Assembly: GCA_043808035.1 (NCBI GenBank)
Contig: JAZDFH010000025.1
Span: 1-19,018, forward strand
Length of the DNA stretch: 19,018 nucleotides
Direction: 5' to 3'
Source: JAZDFH01 sp043808035
GTDB lineage: Bacteria; Patescibacteriota; Minisyncoccia; UBA6257; Colwellbacteraceae
A program made the position numbers and the translations under genes. How positions within the stretch are numbered: position 1 is the stretch's first letter; every line of letters begins with the position of its first letter. The notes below the pieces were generated by a model, which worked only from the letters and a program-made list of their open reading frames with translations, searched no databases and was not told the origin of the DNA. Positions 1-8,503 of the stretch are shown in pieces.

Positions 1-99
1 ACCGTTGGAGAAGGAGGAAATAAGGACGTGATTTGTGTCTATATTGAGAATCAAGGTAAAACCTCAAAAGAAGTACAACTCAAGCTCTTTGATCTCTAA
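1..99 (+). CDS. C-terminal end of an unidentified protein (5' partial)
   Basis: Frame 1 is open from the window edge to a TAA at 97-99 and gives 32 residues ending in KEVQLKLFDL. The segment is soluble-looking and mildly charged, with alternating hydrophobic residues (VICVYIEN) that would fit a beta strand. No motif allows a family call. The gene starts outside the window. It converges on the acyl-CoA synthetase gene, and a GC-rich hairpin separates the two stops. The frame is supported by an uninterrupted reading with ordinary codons, a stop just before the hairpin, and no competing minus-strand frame that continues from the neighbouring gene. Confidence 0.5.
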   Translation, partial: TVGEGGNKDVICVYIENQGKTSKEVQLKLFDL

Positions 100-110
100 C
101 CTTCAGCAAT

Positions 111-133
111 ACCGCGTCAGCTTGCTGCGCGGT
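111..133. terminator. GC-rich hairpin between convergent genes
   Basis: ACCGCG at 111-116 pairs with CGCGGT at 128-133. CAG/CTG inside extends the stem around a CTTG loop, with one bulged T at 117. On the plus strand TATTTATT follows, a weak T-rich tail; the minus-strand side has none. The hairpin sits 12 nt after the plus-strand stop and 3 nt past the minus-strand stop, so it probably ends the plus-strand transcript and may protect the 3' end of the other. Confidence 0.55.
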
Positions 134-136
134 TAT

Positions 137-1825
137 TTATTCGATATATAGATTTTCAATTACTGTGCGATTATGGGACTCGATAATGGATCGTCGTAAT
201 TTTAGTGTGGGGGTAAGTTCGTTATTTTCTATGTTAAATGGTTTTGTTAGGATGTAAAAACGTTTTATGTGTTCGTATGGGCTGAGCGTTTCGTTAATTT
301 TTTTGATATCATGCCAGATATATGTCTCAATTGCGGATGTGTTATTTTTTCTTATTTTTTCGATGTTTTCCATTTGTGGGACAATGAGAGCTGTCAAAAA
401 CGGTTTTTTATGTCCTATAACGAGTGATTGATAGATATAAGAGCTCGCGTTCAACAAGTTCTCAATTTTTTCAGGAGCGATATTCTCTCCATTTGTTCCA
501 ATAATAATTTCTTTTGCGCGACCTATGATTTTTAAGAAGCCATCGGTGTCGAGAAATCCGAGGTCGCCGGTTTTGAACCAACCATCGGAAAAAGAATTGT
601 TTGTTTCTGATTCATTCTTCCAATATCCGGAGGTTACAATTGGTCCGCGGATTAAAATTTCTTTAGTCGCGGAAATCTTTATTTCAACATGTTTTAATGC
701 CCGTCCTACTGTGCCAATTTTCGGTCGGGAGAGGCTATTTGTGGTTGCAGCAGATGCAGTCTCTGTTAATCCATAACCTTCGACAATCGGTACGCCAACT
801 TTTGTGAAAAACTTTAATATACTTATATTGATACTTGCGCCTCCAGAAACAGCGATACGCAACCGTCCTCCAAAAAGTTTACGAATTTTTCGATAAACAA
901 GGATGGATGCACACAAGTTACAGCCGTTTGATCTAGGTGTTTTGTCCAATGCCCAGTAGAAAATTTTTTGCTGTACAGTTGAGCTTTCTTTTACATGATC
1001 TACTATTTTCTCATATATACGTTCAAAAATTTTCGGTACGGATATTATAATTGTTGGTCTAATCTCTTGCATATTTTTTTGTAATGCAGTTATGCTTTCA
1101 GCATAGGCAATAGCAGCGCCATGGGTTATTGGTACAAAACTGCCAACAGTGCGTTCCAGTATATGGGAAAGCGGAAGAAATGATAAAAATATATCAGTAT
1201 GGAATACAGGGACTTTATTGCACGTTGCCTCGACATTCGCCAAAAAATTTGTATTTGTAAGCATAACCCCTTTTGGCTCTCCTGTTGTCCCGGAGGTATA
1301 AACGATACTTGCTAGCTCATTAAAGTGTTCAACCTCTTTATTCAAAGAGGAAGGGACTGTCAGTAAATTTGAAAAAAGGCGTGTATGAGAAGGATGGTCG
1401 AGAGGAAGTGACTCTCCAATATAGATAATCCCTTTTAATTGATTGAAGGGGATACTATCTTTATTTTTTTCATACAGTGATGCAGAAATTACTAAGAACG
1501 TACTTTCAGAATGTTTAGTCACGTATTGCGCAAATTCTTTATTTGCAACAGCGTGTATAGGAACACTGACAGCGCCAAGCTTATTGAGAGCTAAATCGCA
1601 CATCAGCCATTCAGGGCGATTTTCACTCCATATGGCTACTTGTGTATTTGGTGTGATACGTAACTCGGCTAAATGATGAGCAAGTACATCAATGTCGTCG
1701 AGGAGTTCCCCGTATTTTTTTTTGTGCCAGACCTGTTGATGTTTCCAATAGAGAGCGGTTCGTTTTGTGTGTCGTTTGGCAGTATGTTGAAATGCTCGAT
1801 AAAGCGATTTTGGTTGATGCATCAT
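137..1825 (-). CDS. fadD: Long-chain acyl-CoA synthetase (AMP-dependent ligase)
   Basis: Activates a carboxylic acid, probably a long-chain fatty acid, as acyl-AMP and then acyl-CoA, in the cytosol or at the membrane. The ANL adenylation motifs are all visible: P-loop YTSGTTGEPKG (about residues 176-186), EGYGLTETAS, the FKTGDLG motif with the ribose-binding Asp, the GRAKEII hinge, and a C-terminal TLKLRR that carries the expected catalytic Lys. At 562 residues it is slightly short for the long-chain class (about 600), but the C-terminal domain is complete. The start is the ATG at 1825, the first of two tandem ATGs, because it overlaps the kinase stop as ATGA. A longer reading from an upstream TTG adds only MSYKNKKSFT. 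It is translationally coupled to the ROK kinase. The substrate cannot be read from sequence; the gene symbol denotes the family only. Confidence 0.85.
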   Translation of the reverse strand: MMHQPKSLYRAFQHTAKRHTKRTALYWKHQQVWHKKKYGELLDDIDVLAHHLAELRITPNTQVAIWSENRPEWLMCDLALNKLGAVSVPIHAVANKEFAQYVTKHSESTFLVISASLYEKNKDSIPFNQLKGIIYIGESLPLDHPSHTRLFSNLLTVPSSLNKEVEHFNELASIVYTSGTTGEPKGVMLTNTNFLANVEATCNKVPVFHTDIFLSFLPLSHILERTVGSFVPITHGAAIAYAESITALQKNMQEIRPTIIISVPKIFERIYEKIVDHVKESSTVQQKIFYWALDKTPRSNGCNLCASILVYRKIRKLFGGRLRIAVSGGASINISILKFFTKVGVPIVEGYGLTETASAATTNSLSRPKIGTVGRALKHVEIKISATKEILIRGPIVTSGYWKNESETNNSFSDGWFKTGDLGFLDTDGFLKIIGRAKEIIIGTNGENIAPEKIENLLNASSYIYQSLVIGHKKPFLTALIVPQMENIEKIRKNNTSAIETYIWHDIKKINETLSPYEHIKRFYILTKPFNIENNELTPTLKLRRSIIESHNRTVIENLYIE

Positions 1826-2649
1826 AGTGAATGATTTTTTATTTTTATAAGACAAAGAGCGCCATATAATCCACTGTTGTCACCAAGTTGCGAGGCCTTG
1901 ATTTCTGGCATACGGGGGAAAATCGTCAACAATGGCTGCAGCTCGGTTATAATTTCGGTAAGCGTAATAGCATGTTCGTTAATAAGAGAACCACCGAGAA
2001 TAACTGCGTGAGGAGACCAGTGTACAATGGTATTGTGTATCCCATAGGAAAGGAATCGTGTCGTTGTTTTCCAAACACAAGGGTCTGTTATATCTGCAGC
2101 GTTTTTTCCATATTGTGTTGAAAGCCCAGATCCGGAAACAAGATATTCGAGAGTGTGAGGGGTATTATTGATCAAAAGAAATTGGTGCCCCGGTTCGAAA
2201 CCGATTGCTGCTTCATCAATTGTGCCATTTATGATACGAACACCACCGATGCCTGTACTTACCGTGATATATGCAACGATGGGGTATCCTTTGCCTGAAC
2301 CGAAATGTGTTTCTCCAAGACCGGCAACAGCTGTATCATTCTCAAGATACACGGGAGATTTGAATTCGTTGTACAGTATTTCGGCAATGGGCTTTCCTAT
2401 CCAGTCATGTGAAAGATGAGCGGTATTCTCGAGTTTGGTTTTATTTTCATTGAATATACCGGCGATACCACCAGCTATGGCAGTTGGTTTTTTGTTTTGG
2501 AGAAATTTTCTCCCCGTCTGTATGATAATATTGATACTCTCTGAAAAGTTTTGAGGGGTTGGAAATATAGCTACTTTTGAAACGGTATTGCCATCGATTG
2601 ATGTTGAAATTCTCGTTTTTGTCCCACCAATATCAAAGATGACGTACAT
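1822..2649 (-). CDS. ROK-family sugar kinase (putative glucokinase)
   Basis: Predicted to phosphorylate a hexose, most simply glucose released by the neighbouring alpha-glucosidase, in the cytosol. The 275-residue protein starts MYVIFDIGGTKTR, the phosphate-1 motif of the ASKHA fold with Asp6. It continues with the LENDTAVAGLGE catalytic segment (expected base Asp) and STGIGGVRI (phosphate 2). The family's usual zinc motif (CxCGxxGCxE after GHxx) is missing: the segment reads GHQFLLINNTPHTLEYLVSG. It is therefore a zinc-free ROK member, as known for some short homologues. The start at 2649 puts the DIGGT motif at the N-terminus where the family has it; an upstream TTG would add 14 hydrophobic residues. 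A promoter lies just before the ATG. The stop overlaps the acyl-CoA synthetase start by 4 nt. Sugar specificity is inference. Confidence 0.8.
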   Translation of the reverse strand: MYVIFDIGGTKTRISTSIDGNTVSKVAIFPTPQNFSESINIIIQTGRKFLQNKKPTAIAGGIAGIFNENKTKLENTAHLSHDWIGKPIAEILYNEFKSPVYLENDTAVAGLGETHFGSGKGYPIVAYITVSTGIGGVRIINGTIDEAAIGFEPGHQFLLINNTPHTLEYLVSGSGLSTQYGKNAADITDPCVWKTTTRFLSYGIHNTIVHWSPHAVILGGSLINEHAITLTEIITELQPLLTIFPRMPEIKASQLGDNSGLYGALCLIKIKNHSL

Positions 2650-2658
2650 ATATAATAT

Positions 2659-2688
2659 ATAATACGCTAAAAAGTGGAAGACAGGCAA
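2659..2688 (-). promoter_or_regulatory. Promoter of the ROK kinase - acyl-CoA synthetase pair
   Basis: Reading the minus strand, TTGCCT (2688-2683) is followed after 18 nt by TATTAT (2664-2659), which lies 9 nt before the ATG at 2649. The AT repeat also offers other -10 registers closer to the ATG. Initiation would fall 0-4 nt before the start codon, predicting a leaderless or nearly leaderless mRNA. Confidence 0.5.
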
Positions 2689-2704
2689 CAAAATCGTATA
2701 GCTA

Positions 2705-4339
2705 TCAACGAATGCGGATAATATATCCTTCCAGTGGACGAAGGGTGAATGCCTGTAGATTTATCGATGTAGGAGTATCCTGATCAAGATAGGTGGTACA
2801 TATGAGTGTTCCTTTTGGATAGTGTAGCGTGATAAGTTGTGACTTGTCCGAGAAATTGAGAGTGATAAGCATTTTTTCGTTTTTTGTTTCTCGAATAAAA
2901 GTGAAGACATCTTTTTGCGGCAGTACCAGTGACTGATATGTTCCATGAGTCAGCGCTTTCGACTTTCGTCGAATATTGATTAATGAACGGTATACATTAA
3001 AAAGGGATTTTACATTTTCGCATTCGGTTTTGACATTACACGTCTGAAAATTTGAAGCGATTGGGAGCCAGGGTGTATGTGTAGAAAAGCCGGCGAAAGG
3101 TTTTGGACTCCATTGCATTGGGGTTCGTGCAGCGTCACGATTTGACTGATTTGCAAGTTTTCTTTCCGTTAAAGGATCATGACATTGCTCTAGTGGTATA
3201 TCAATATTTTCCATCCCTATTTCGTCTCCATAATAGATGAATGGCATACCTCGGAGTGAAAGGAGTAGCATGGCGGTAAGTCGGGCTTTATTTTTCCCAA
3301 GACGAGTTGCTACGCGTGGTTTATCGTGATTGCCGAGAACATAGACTGGCCAATCAACATCTGTGAGGGAGGATTCGAACGTGTCAATATATATTCGGTA
3401 TTGTTGAGCGTTCCATGGTAAGGACATAAGGTGAAAATTAAAGGGTGCATGGAGATGATTGTTGCATGCTCTGTAGAGTCGTCCCATCTCGGGAATGTTA
3501 ATATATGCCTCGCTTACCATAAATGATTTTTTTCGGTTTCCGAGCACTTCACAAAATGTTTGTATGATATCTGGCAGATCTATATTTTCATTACTTCTGG
3601 TATGCAAAAATTTGTTATATGGCAGATCTATTTTTGGATTGTATCGAGGATTAAGAGGATCGTCTCTGAACTGTTCGTCATAGAGGAGATGACAAATAGA
3701 GTCGGTGCGGAATCCATCTACGCCGCGGTTAAGCCAGAAATGAATATTATCGATCATTGCGGCTCTAACATCCTGATTTTTCCAATTCAGGTCAGGTTGT
3801 TCTTTAAAAAATGTATGGAGATAGTATTCATTAGTTGCACTATCGAGTTCCCATGCCGATCCACCAAATACACTTAACCAATTATTTGGTAGCCCATTGT
3901 TTTTTGGAGCATGCCAGATATACCAATCTCTTTTTGGATTTTTATCTGAACTGCGTGATTCTTGGAACCATTGGTGGCTTGATGAAGTATGGTTGGGGAC
4001 AAAGTCCATTAAAATACGTATTCCTCGTTTATGCGCTTCTGTAATGAGACGATCAAAAGTATCATCATCTCCGAATATAGGATCGATTTTTTTAAAATCT
4101 GAAATGTCATATCCACCATCATGTAACGGCGATTGATAAATAGGGGACAGCCAAATGGTGTTTATGCCGAGAGAATCTTTTGTCCCGTCGTTAAGATAAT
4201 CTAACTTCTCAATAATCCCTGCGATATCACCGTTACCGTCAGCGTTTGTGTCCTTAAAACTTCTGGTATAAATATGATATACAATTGCTTCTCGAGACCA
4301 ATGTGAAGCAAGAAGATCTCGTACGCACAATTTTGCCAT
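2705..4339 (-). CDS. GH13 alpha-glucosidase / oligosaccharide hydrolase
   Basis: Hydrolyses alpha-linked gluco-oligosaccharides; there is no signal peptide, so it should act inside the cell on imported or stored glucans. The protein has 544 residues, normal for the oligo-1,6-glucosidase / alpha-glucosidase group. Visible are the Ca-binding loop DTNADGNGD (30-38), region I MDFVPNH (111-117), region II GFRTD with nucleophile Asp213, region III VSEAY with acid/base Glu277, and region IV GNHD with Asp339. RDAARTPMQW is the conserved group signature. The residue after the nucleophile is Ser, small like the Ala/Thr of alpha-1,4-specific enzymes rather than the Val of isomaltases, which weakly favours alpha-1,4 linkages. 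The ATG at 4339 directly follows the pgi TAA (TAAATG), so it is co-transcribed with pgi. Trehalulose-type or transglucosidase activity cannot be excluded. Confidence 0.88.
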   Translation of the reverse strand: MAKLCVRDLLASHWSREAIVYHIYTRSFKDTNADGNGDIAGIIEKLDYLNDGTKDSLGINTIWLSPIYQSPLHDGGYDISDFKKIDPIFGDDDTFDRLITEAHKRGIRILMDFVPNHTSSSHQWFQESRSSDKNPKRDWYIWHAPKNNGLPNNWLSVFGGSAWELDSATNEYYLHTFFKEQPDLNWKNQDVRAAMIDNIHFWLNRGVDGFRTDSICHLLYDEQFRDDPLNPRYNPKIDLPYNKFLHTRSNENIDLPDIIQTFCEVLGNRKKSFMVSEAYINIPEMGRLYRACNNHLHAPFNFHLMSLPWNAQQYRIYIDTFESSLTDVDWPVYVLGNHDKPRVATRLGKNKARLTAMLLLSLRGMPFIYYGDEIGMENIDIPLEQCHDPLTERKLANQSNRDAARTPMQWSPKPFAGFSTHTPWLPIASNFQTCNVKTECENVKSLFNVYRSLINIRRKSKALTHGTYQSLVLPQKDVFTFIRETKNEKMLITLNFSDKSQLITLHYPKGTLICTTYLDQDTPTSINLQAFTLRPLEGYIIRIR

Positions 4340-5659
4340 TTAGGATAATTTTAGACGTTTCTTTGTCTCGACTTTATACAACTCGACATTTGGCTGATTG
4401 AATGTATTGATATTAAGAAGCTCTCCTAAGAAGATTACTTCCATAATTTTATGTTGCATATATTGTCCAATGGAGTAAGGAGATATATCTGGAAGGATAA
4501 TCTCCGTAAACGGGAGCTTTTGGTTTTTATATGCAACTTTTACGCTATAAAATATTGCATTGAGGATTTCAAAAAATGATTTTCCTTCAATATTTTCTAC
4601 TAATGGAGGGAAATATAATGTGTTTGGTATGCGTGTATCATTTTGTATATTTTTACTGGTAACAAAAGATGTATAGGTATCACGCGGTCCTCCCAGATAT
4701 AACTGTGCAACCGAATGAAGGTCTGTCGATCCGATTGAGATGGTCGGAGTAATACCAATACGAATTTCTTTACCGTCTTCATCATATTGTTTGCCGATAC
4801 TTTCTCCAATAAGCTGCCGATACCACTTGTCCAGAGATTCAAGTTCCGGTACAAAAAAGAATGAATTATAAATGTGTTTTTTGTTTTGTATATGAGCACA
4901 GAGGATTGCAGCGGATAACATAGCAGGATTTTGTGATATATCTGTCCCAAGGCAGCGAGAACGCATAGATTGAGCACCTCCTAAAAATGCTTGTATATTG
5001 ATGCCTGTTATAGCAAGAGGGAAAAGACCCACAGCAGAGAAGACGGAGAAACGTCCTCCAACCGCTTTCGGTATCGAAAGACACGATATCTTTTTTTCTT
5101 GTGTTTGTTGCCATAGTGTTGATTTTTTATCGGTGGTTACAACAATTCGATGAGCGAAAGAGTCAAATTTTTTCGACAATGTTGTAAAAAGAAACTCAAA
5201 GTTTGCGATAGCTTCTAATGTTGTACCTGATTTCGTTACAAGGTTTATCAAAAATTCGTTTGGATCATTAATTTGTGTTTCAATGAAAGAAATTAATGAA
5301 TGAGCAAAAGATGGATTTGTGGTATCTAAGAAGATGATCTTAGGGAACCGATCAGGGAATAGGATATCAGTATGACCTTGTAATGCTGAATACACTGCTT
5401 GTGTACCAAGGTTCGAACCCCCAATACCTATAAGAAAAACGTATTTTAATGATGAAACATCAATTTTTTTATACAATTCTTCGACTTCAGCAATCAGATC
5501 AGGATCAAATGGTACATTAATACAACTTTCAGGTATATCATAGCTTGTTTGTGTTGCTATCTTTTGAAGATTTAAAGCAATATGGGAGAGCTGATGAGCG
5601 GAATTTTTTATATAATCCCATGACACGTGAGAATCTTTTTCGTTAAATATGAATTGCAT
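4340..5659 (-). CDS. pgi: Glucose-6-phosphate isomerase
   Basis: Interconverts glucose-6-phosphate and fructose-6-phosphate in the cytosol. The 439-residue length fits the short bacterial Pgi class. The first SIS domain has LIGIGGSNLGTQ (77-87) and VTKSGTTLEA (141-150). GGRFSVFSAVG (201-211) is the family signature. Catalytic residues are visible as Glu286 in QLIGESIGK, His315 in TDLHSVAQ and Lys429 near the C-terminus in VELYKVETKK. The ATG at 5659 is chosen because family homology runs to the N-terminus and a perfect TATAAT stands 6 nt before it. It is the first gene of a pair with the alpha-glucosidase, which starts immediately after its stop. Together with the ROK kinase downstream it links oligosaccharide breakdown to fructose-6-phosphate. 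Confidence 0.93.
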   Translation of the reverse strand: MQFIFNEKDSHVSWDYIKNSAHQLSHIALNLQKIATQTSYDIPESCINVPFDPDLIAEVEELYKKIDVSSLKYVFLIGIGGSNLGTQAVYSALQGHTDILFPDRFPKIIFLDTTNPSFAHSLISFIETQINDPNEFLINLVTKSGTTLEAIANFEFLFTTLSKKFDSFAHRIVVTTDKKSTLWQQTQEKKISCLSIPKAVGGRFSVFSAVGLFPLAITGINIQAFLGGAQSMRSRCLGTDISQNPAMLSAAILCAHIQNKKHIYNSFFFVPELESLDKWYRQLIGESIGKQYDEDGKEIRIGITPTISIGSTDLHSVAQLYLGGPRDTYTSFVTSKNIQNDTRIPNTLYFPPLVENIEGKSFFEILNAIFYSVKVAYKNQKLPFTEIILPDISPYSIGQYMQHKIMEVIFLGELLNINTFNQPNVELYKVETKKRLKLS

Positions 5660-5665
5660 AATCTT

Positions 5666-5671
5666 ATTATA
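5666..5671 (-). promoter_or_regulatory. Consensus -10 element 6 nt before the pgi start
   Basis: Reading the minus strand, TATAAT is followed by AAGATT and then ATG. With usual spacing the +1 would be the A of the ATG, giving a leaderless mRNA. No good -35 is seen; the upstream stretch is T-rich and includes a run of eight Ts. Confidence 0.55.
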
Positions 5672-5702
5672 GATGATAGAGAAAATAAAAAAAATGAAAG
5701 TT

Positions 5703-7580
5703 TTATGATTGTTTATATAGTTGGGTCTTTACGGAGGCAATGATGGCGTGTCTATCTATTTCTTCATACTCCAAAAGTTCTTGAGGTTTTCCACTATGAG
5801 GTAATTTTTTTACCGCCAATGACTTAATTGGAACAGTGGATTGAGAAAGTGCTCGCATGACTGCTTCTCCAATGCCACCTTCTGCATAGTGATCTTCGAC
5901 GGTAATAATAGTCTTTGTCTCATCGGCCGCTATTTTGAGTGTTTCGATATCAATCGGTTTTATACTATACAAGTCAATGATTCGTACAAAAATATTTTCT
6001 TGCTTCAGGCTTTCGTATGCGGCAAGTGCTTCGTGTAAGGTAATCCCTGCTGCAACAATAGTTGCTCTATCATGTGTGCTGTAACGAATGACTTTACATT
6101 TACCGATTGGAAATGTTTCTTTTGGATCGTACAAGATTGGTGTATCCATACGTGTTGTGCGAATATAACTTATACCGTGATGTCTCGTAGTTTCTTCCAC
6201 AAGCTTTTCTGTTGCAATCGCATCACTGGGATACAATACAACGCTGTTGATAATTGCTCTAAACATAGCTATATCCATGAGCCCCATTTGCGAGATGCCG
6301 TCTTCTCCGATTGATACGCCACTATGGGAGCCGACAAAAACAATATTTGCGTTTGAATATTGACTCATGCGGATTTGGTCTAATGCGCGTGTCAAAAAAG
6401 CGGCAAATGTTGAAACAAATGGTAGTTTGCCGCGGCGAGCGAGACCGATGGCTACACCAATCATGTTTTGTTCGGCAATAAACATCTCAAAAAATCGGTC
6501 AGGAAATATTTTTTGAAACGTATTGGCATAGGTTGCATTGCTTGTCTCGGCATCAAGTACAACGATAGTAGGGTTATGAGTTGCTATGCGTACTAAGGCA
6601 TTGCCGTATGCTTTTCTTGTCGCAATCGGTAAAGTTAAATCATACTGTGGCAATGGTAGTGGTATGGATGGTTGAGCCGCCGTTTTCTCCCGTGATTGAA
6701 ACGGATGTTGTGGTAATGCTTGTATGAATGAATCGTCAATAGTGCCTATTTCTGAAAGGGCATTATGATATTCTTCGGTAGAGAGAACCTTCCCATGCCA
6801 GTTCGGCTGATCCTCAAGAAATGATATACCTTTTCCCTTTGTTGTTTTAGCAATAATCATAACTGGTCGGTCAAAACTTTTCTGCGCTTCTTCGAATGAG
6901 GAAATCAATTCAGAGAACGAATGTCCATCATGAACGATAATAGTTTTCCACCCAAACGATGCGATGCGTTCGGCATAACTTTTAATATCATGCCCCAACA
7001 TTGTCTCACCTCGTTGTCCGAGACGATTGACGTCAATCATACCAATAAGATTATTCAAATGATAATATGAAGCCACTTGTATAGCTTCCCATACAGATCC
7101 TTCTGCCATTTCGCTATCACCTAACAAGACATATGTTCGATATGGTATCTTATCGATGTATTTGCTGTTTAATGCCATTCCTATACCTATTGAGAGTCCT
7201 TGCCCAAGTGAACCCGTTGCTGCCTCTGTATAAGGGAATTGGCTCGTTGGATGCCCTTCCAGTCGGCTACCGAACTTTCGAAGTGTTGAGAGTTCTTCTT
7301 TCGGGATTGCGCCTGTGACCGCATAAAGCGCATATAAGAGCGGTGCGGCATGTCCTTTAGAAAAGATCAAACGATCATTATATGGATTATTTATATCTAA
7401 GGTATCAAACGAAAAAAAACCACCCCAGAAAAGGGTAGTCATGATTTCAACCGCCGAAAGTGCTGATGTTGGATGTCCAGAACCGGCGTGCGTTGTTGCC
7501 GATAAAATGTGTTTACGGAGTATTTTCGCAAGGGATGGCAATACAACAGTATTGTTTGATGATTTTTTTTCTATCGCCAT
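5703..7580 (-). CDS. tkt: Transketolase (full-length, single chain)
   Basis: Thiamine-diphosphate enzyme that transfers two-carbon ketol units in the non-oxidative pentose phosphate pathway, in the cytosol. At 625 residues it contains all three domains in one chain, resembling the animal-type enzyme more than the split archaeal one. The TPP domain shows SGHPTSALS (His36), SKGHAAP (His77), GHPTS (His110) and the cofactor/Mg motif GDSEMAEG...N (154-185). The pyrimidine domain has catalytic Glu371 in IAEQNMIGVA and GVSIGEDGISQMGLMD, followed by a regular C-terminal domain. GDSE replaces the more common GDGE. The ATG at 7580 overlaps the 3' end of the toast-rack gene by 10 bp, so it is the last gene of a three-gene transcript. 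It gives the cell a route from fructose-6-phosphate to pentoses. Confidence 0.92.
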   Translation of the reverse strand: MAIEKKSSNNTVVLPSLAKILRKHILSATTHAGSGHPTSALSAVEIMTTLFWGGFFSFDTLDINNPYNDRLIFSKGHAAPLLYALYAVTGAIPKEELSTLRKFGSRLEGHPTSQFPYTEAATGSLGQGLSIGIGMALNSKYIDKIPYRTYVLLGDSEMAEGSVWEAIQVASYYHLNNLIGMIDVNRLGQRGETMLGHDIKSYAERIASFGWKTIIVHDGHSFSELISSFEEAQKSFDRPVMIIAKTTKGKGISFLEDQPNWHGKVLSTEEYHNALSEIGTIDDSFIQALPQHPFQSREKTAAQPSIPLPLPQYDLTLPIATRKAYGNALVRIATHNPTIVVLDAETSNATYANTFQKIFPDRFFEMFIAEQNMIGVAIGLARRGKLPFVSTFAAFLTRALDQIRMSQYSNANIVFVGSHSGVSIGEDGISQMGLMDIAMFRAIINSVVLYPSDAIATEKLVEETTRHHGISYIRTTRMDTPILYDPKETFPIGKCKVIRYSTHDRATIVAAGITLHEALAAYESLKQENIFVRIIDLYSIKPIDIETLKIAADETKTIITVEDHYAEGGIGEAVMRALSQSTVPIKSLAVKKLPHSGKPQELLEYEEIDRHAIIASVKTQLYKQS

Positions 7581-8494
7581 TCTATTAAAAGTTTTGAAAT
7601 AGGAGCGACAAGTTTTATAGTTACTGTATTCTGTGCCGCATTATATCCTTTCGACTTGTACATGGAGCTGCCAACTTTATCGAAATCAGGAATCTCTTTT
7701 AGTTGAACATCAGGTAATGCCATGATTTGTACACCGGTATCTTTGGGAATAGAAAAGATAAGTGATCCTTCCGGCGTGTTGAATTCGAATGTTTGACTTT
7801 GGATAAGATTCCCCACAGTTATCGTAGCAGATGACGAAATGCCACGTATACCAAGATACTCGGTATGCGTTGCAGCGAGATCAATGTTCATATTAGCAGT
7901 CGCAGCACCGAGATAGAGACGGATAGGAATATCTTGATTCAACAAAAGGTTGAATGTATTGATTTTTTTGCCGAATCCTTGCCATATTCCATTACTACCG
8001 AGAGCAACTCCTTGCATATCGTTCTCGATGTCGTTATTCATTGAAAGTTTTGTAAAGTTTGTGGTAAATTCTCCTTCCACGAGGTCATTGCTACCACTGG
8101 TAATGGTTATATCTCCATCACCGACAGTGATATATATATGTGCAATAGTTATATCCGGCTCAATAGGGATACGAATAGATTGGGTTTCAATTATATGACG
8201 GGTACTTTCGAGCGATGCAGATCTAAAGATGGCGTTGGAGACAATACCAATTGACGCTGTGGTTACGATAAGACCGATGATAATAGATAGACGGCCGGTT
8301 CGAGAGAGTAAAGAGAGTCCGATGAAGATGATTCCGAGCGGTATAAGTTGAGGCCAGTCAGCATTAAATGTTATTCCTAAGATCCTTAAAGAGTTGAGTA
8401 GATAGGCAATACCGACAATAATACAAAGGAGACCAATAAATAGAAAACCAAAATTTAATCGTGTTGTATAATTGTTGTGTTTTGGTTGTTGCAT
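7571..8494 (-). CDS. Toast-rack / LiaF-like membrane protein
   Basis: Unknown exact role; the architecture matches LiaF/DUF5668-type proteins, some of which sense or modulate envelope stress in Firmicutes. The 307-residue chain has three likely membrane helices (about 14-35, 48-63, 68-88). A roughly 200-residue beta-rich C-terminal region follows, beginning IYITVGDGDITITSGSNDL, which resembles the start of the toast-rack fold. Regularly spaced G/S/T-rich strands (IRGISSSATITVGNLI) fit a beta-solenoid-like sheet. Topology would place the beta domain outside the membrane, but the sequence does not prove it. The start is the ATG at 8494; the TTG two codons earlier has no support. It lies 9 nt after the small membrane protein and overlaps transketolase by 10 bp. 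No histidine kinase or response regulator is nearby, so a Lia-type signalling role is not shown. Confidence 0.65.
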   Translation of the reverse strand: MQQPKHNNYTTRLNFGFLFIGLLCIIVGIAYLLNSLRILGITFNADWPQLIPLGIIFIGLSLLSRTGRLSIIIGLIVTTASIGIVSNAIFRSASLESTRHIIETQSIRIPIEPDITIAHIYITVGDGDITITSGSNDLVEGEFTTNFTKLSMNNDIENDMQGVALGSNGIWQGFGKKINTFNLLLNQDIPIRLYLGAATANMNIDLAATHTEYLGIRGISSSATITVGNLIQSQTFEFNTPEGSLIFSIPKDTGVQIMALPDVQLKEIPDFDKVGSSMYKSKGYNAAQNTVTIKLVAPISKLLIEWR

Positions 8495-8503
8495 AATCAA
8501 TAG

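Noticed and set aside
3560..4136. Plus-strand ORFs of 60-105 codons inside the GH13 gene
   Set aside because: They are antisense readings of a clearly conserved enzyme, overlap each other and show no motif. The same applies to other antisense ORFs inside tig, tkt, pgi and nifS.
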